Part shown: positions 62,085 to 64,000 of the stretch, one piece after another | Layout: every line of letters starts with the position of its first letter | Position numbering within the stretch: the stretch's first letter is position 1 | Source: Bacillota bacterium | GTDB lineage: Bacteria; Bacillota; UBA4882; UBA8346 | Direction of reading: 5' to 3' | Length of the DNA stretch: 64,000 nucleotides | NCBI GenBank assembly: GCA_023394955.1 | Contig: JAEWZY010000043.1 | Coordinates: 1 to 64,000 of the forward strand | Notes under the pieces: model-generated | The model's database searches: none | Told to the model about the DNA's origin: nothing | The model's input: only the letters and a program-made list of their open reading frames with translations | Made by a program: the position numbers and the translations under genes

Positions 62085-63177
62085 TTATCTCGACCTACTG
62101 GCAAGTATGGTAAATATCGATTCCGGCACCGGTGACGCCGAAGGGATCGCGGCGATAAGCGAATTAATCGGTCCGCGCTTGATGAATTTGGGTTTTAGTT
62201 TCGAATCGGTTATAGCCGAAGACGGATCAGTCCATTTTCATGCCCGGCGGGGCGCCGGTAAAAAGGTACTCTTGTTAGCCCATTTAGACACGGTTTTTCC
62301 CAAAGGGACGGCAGCGATTAGAAAGTTTCACATCGAAGGAGATCTGGCTTTTGGGCCGGGGGTTTCCGATTGTAAATCCGGAGTCGCCACTATTATCGGC
62401 GCTTTGGAGGAGCTGAACCAAAGCCGGTGGCCTAACCTGGAGATAAATTGCCTCTTCAATTCCGATGAAGAGATCAGTTCCCCGGGCTCCCGCAAAATCA
62501 TCGAAGGCCTGGCCGGGGAGGCTGCTGCCGTATTAGTGGTTGAACCGGCGGAATTAGAAAACATCACCGTCGCTAGGAAAGGGATTGGCCGTTTAGAATT
62601 GAAGGTTTTCGGCCAGGCCGCCCATTCCGGTTCCAACTATAGTGATGGCTGTAACGCCATTTTAGAACTGGCCCATAAGATCATCGCCATCCAAAGTCTC
62701 AGCCAAATAAAAAGGGGAATCACCCTAAATGTCGGCACAGTCAGCGGCGGGATCAGGCCGAATATCGTCCCTGATTTTGCCATGGCGGAGATTGATTTAC
62801 GGATCATCCATCCGGAGCAGGCCGGCCCGATCATTAATGAACTGAAAAAGATTACAGCCGATTGTAAAACAGCAGGGACTTCCGCCCGGTTGGGCGGGAG
62901 AATTACCAGGCCGCCGATGCCGCTAAATGATGTTAATTATAAACTATATCAAAGCATCAGAGATGTTGGCCTAAGGTTGGGCATGGAATTGGGGGCCGTT
63001 GAGTCCGGGGGAGGCTCCGACGCCAACTTCACAGGCGCATTAGGAGCGCCGACTATCGACGGTGTAGGCCCCATCGGTGGAGGCCATCATTCAGAGACTG
63101 AATATATGAACATTCCGAGCCTGGAAAGTAGGATTAATCTATTGGCGGGTTTTTTGCGAATATTGCCGGAGATTTGA
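62074..63177 (+). CDS. M20 family metallopeptidase (carboxypeptidase G2-like)
   Basis: 367 residues. Metal-binding motifs: LLLAHLDTVFPKG, GPGVSDCKSGVATII, FNSDEEISSPGSR and VVEPAE; the C-terminal GGGHHSETEYMN closes the site. The lid/dimerisation domain lies near residues 170-280 (GQAAHSGSNY). It probably cleaves a C-terminal amino acid or an N-acyl/glutamyl compound; the layout is closest to CPG2-type enzymes. Confidence 0.92.
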   Translation: MRSSYLDLLASMVNIDSGTGDAEGIAAISELIGPRLMNLGFSFESVIAEDGSVHFHARRGAGKKVLLLAHLDTVFPKGTAAIRKFHIEGDLAFGPGVSDCKSGVATIIGALEELNQSRWPNLEINCLFNSDEEISSPGSRKIIEGLAGEAAAVLVVEPAELENITVARKGIGRLELKVFGQAAHSGSNYSDGCNAILELAHKIIAIQSLSQIKRGITLNVGTVSGGIRPNIVPDFAMAEIDLRIIHPEQAGPIINELKKITADCKTAGTSARLGGRITRPPMPLNDVNYKLYQSIRDVGLRLGMELGAVESGGGSDANFTGALGAPTIDGVGPIGGGHHSETEYMNIPSLESRINLLAGFLRILPEI

Positions 63178-63198
63178 TTTTGTAGTATAGTAAATGTT

Positions 63199-63873
63199 AT
63201 GGGAACAATTATCAATGTTGGCGCAATTATCATCGGAGGCTTAATCGGATTAATTTTCCGGGAACGGTTCCCGGAACGGATTACCCAAACCGTTTTACAG
63301 GTGATGGGTCTTTTTACTATTTTAGTCGGTATTCAAATGGCGCTCCAGGGGCAAGAACCGATTCTCGTTTTAATAAGCCTTGCAGTTGGAGCGATTCTAG
63401 GTGAAATCATTAGGATCGAGGAGCGTTTGGAACAGTTCGGTAAATGGATTGAAATACAATTGAAAGTTACCGAAGGAAGCCCGGCTAAGGGTTTTATCTA
63501 CTCCAGCCTGGTATTTGCGGTTGGCTCGATGGCAATCGTCGGCAGTATCGCCGATGGGGTCAGAGGCGACCATTCGATCTTAGTAACCAAGTCAATGATG
63601 GATGGGATCATTTCCATTCCCTTTGCGGCGGGAATGGGGCCGGGAGTATTAGGTTCGGCGGTGACTATCTTGGTGTATCAGGGAAGTCTGACATTACTGG
63701 CTAGAGGATTACAATCATTCTTCAGTCCGGAAGTGATTACCGAATTGACTGCTGTGGGCGGAATTTTGGTAGTCGGGATCGGTATCAATATTCTAGGCCT
63801 CCAAAAAATTAAAGTGGCCAATTTTCTACCGGCTTTAGCGGTAATTATCGTTCTTACTTTACTTTGGCGGTAA
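63199..63873 (+). CDS. DUF554 family membrane protein
   Basis: 224 residues with about six hydrophobic segments. It begins GTIINVGAIIIGGLIGLIF and has IEERLEQFGKWIE, VFAVGSMAIVGSIADGVRGD and SMMDGIISIPFAAGMG, all typical of DUF554 (YdfK-like). Function unknown. The remaining 127 nt to the window end show no supported gene. Confidence 0.9.
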   Translation: MGTIINVGAIIIGGLIGLIFRERFPERITQTVLQVMGLFTILVGIQMALQGQEPILVLISLAVGAILGEIIRIEERLEQFGKWIEIQLKVTEGSPAKGFIYSSLVFAVGSMAIVGSIADGVRGDHSILVTKSMMDGIISIPFAAGMGPGVLGSAVTILVYQGSLTLLARGLQSFFSPEVITELTAVGGILVVGIGINILGLQKIKVANFLPALAVIIVLTLLWR

Positions 63874-64000
63874 TTTGCAACGCTACTTTTAATATTACAG
63901 CATTTATGCTAATATATACTGGGGTAATAAGTTGATTTTTTTATCATTTCATCTAAGATAAGCATTTAACTTTAATGACGCCCGGTATGTAACGGTTAAA

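Overview
This 64 kb window reads as chromosome of a spore-forming, probably anaerobic member of the Bacillota (Firmicutes). Supporting genes are a spore photoproduct lyase (34.1-35.2 kb), Veg, YkuK, a DUF421/DUF4363 pair, an EndoA-type MazEF pair, a threonine T-box leader, and a rubrerythrin plus desulfoferrodoxin oxygen-defence set. A 974-residue protein at 39.6-42.6 kb looks like an outer-membrane barrel. If that is right, the cell is diderm, as known for Negativicutes, Halanaerobiales and Limnochordia. No rRNA, tRNA, intact mobile element or CRISPR array was seen.

Layout. 0-9.3 kb: uvrB (5' end cut by the window), uvrA, a ZIP metal transporter, an EamA permease, a thioredoxin-like protein, tsaD and a SWIM-domain protein; four perfect DnaA boxes lie within 1 kb here. 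9.3-12.2 kb: T-box leader, Nudix hydrolase and thrS. 12.2-15.5 kb: a decayed accessory stretch with a DUF4160/DUF2442 pair, fragments of three unrelated genes, one secreted protein and a possible structured RNA, flanked on both sides by diverged 21-nt tandem repeats of one family. 15.5-21.1 kb: a complete branched-chain amino acid ABC transporter followed by a CBS-ACT protein. 21.3-30.5 kb: DUF4015 glycosidase, rplM-rpsI, thiN, mazEF, a GATase, tsaE-tsaB-rimI, phoU, an L,D-transpeptidase and a sugar-type binding protein. 30.6-37.4 kb: PadR regulator, a degenerate receiver-GGDEF protein, rsmA-ykuK, veg, splB, murB and a beta-propeller protein.

37.4-43.2 kb is the most unusual part. It holds a secreted pilin-like subunit, a PapD-like chaperone candidate, a class I cyclic-di-GMP riboswitch in front of a second small secreted subunit, a large usher-like barrel protein on the opposite strand, and a third subunit sharing a WSKD motif with the second. 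I infer a c-di-GMP-controlled surface fibre or export system in a diderm Firmicute; this is a hypothesis, not a recognised system.

43.2-64 kb: FadR-type regulator, a second DUF4015 glycosidase, a UgtP-like glycosyltransferase, DUF896, a pseudogene, HD phosphohydrolase plus tagaturonate epimerase, luxS-mtnN, a LarA-like protein, DUF4363/DUF421, a secreted Asp-loop protein with two M16 peptidase-family proteins, a MarR/rubrerythrin/desulfoferrodoxin group, a TPR protein, an M20 peptidase and a DUF554 membrane protein.

All assignments come from reading motifs and layout by eye; no database search was run.
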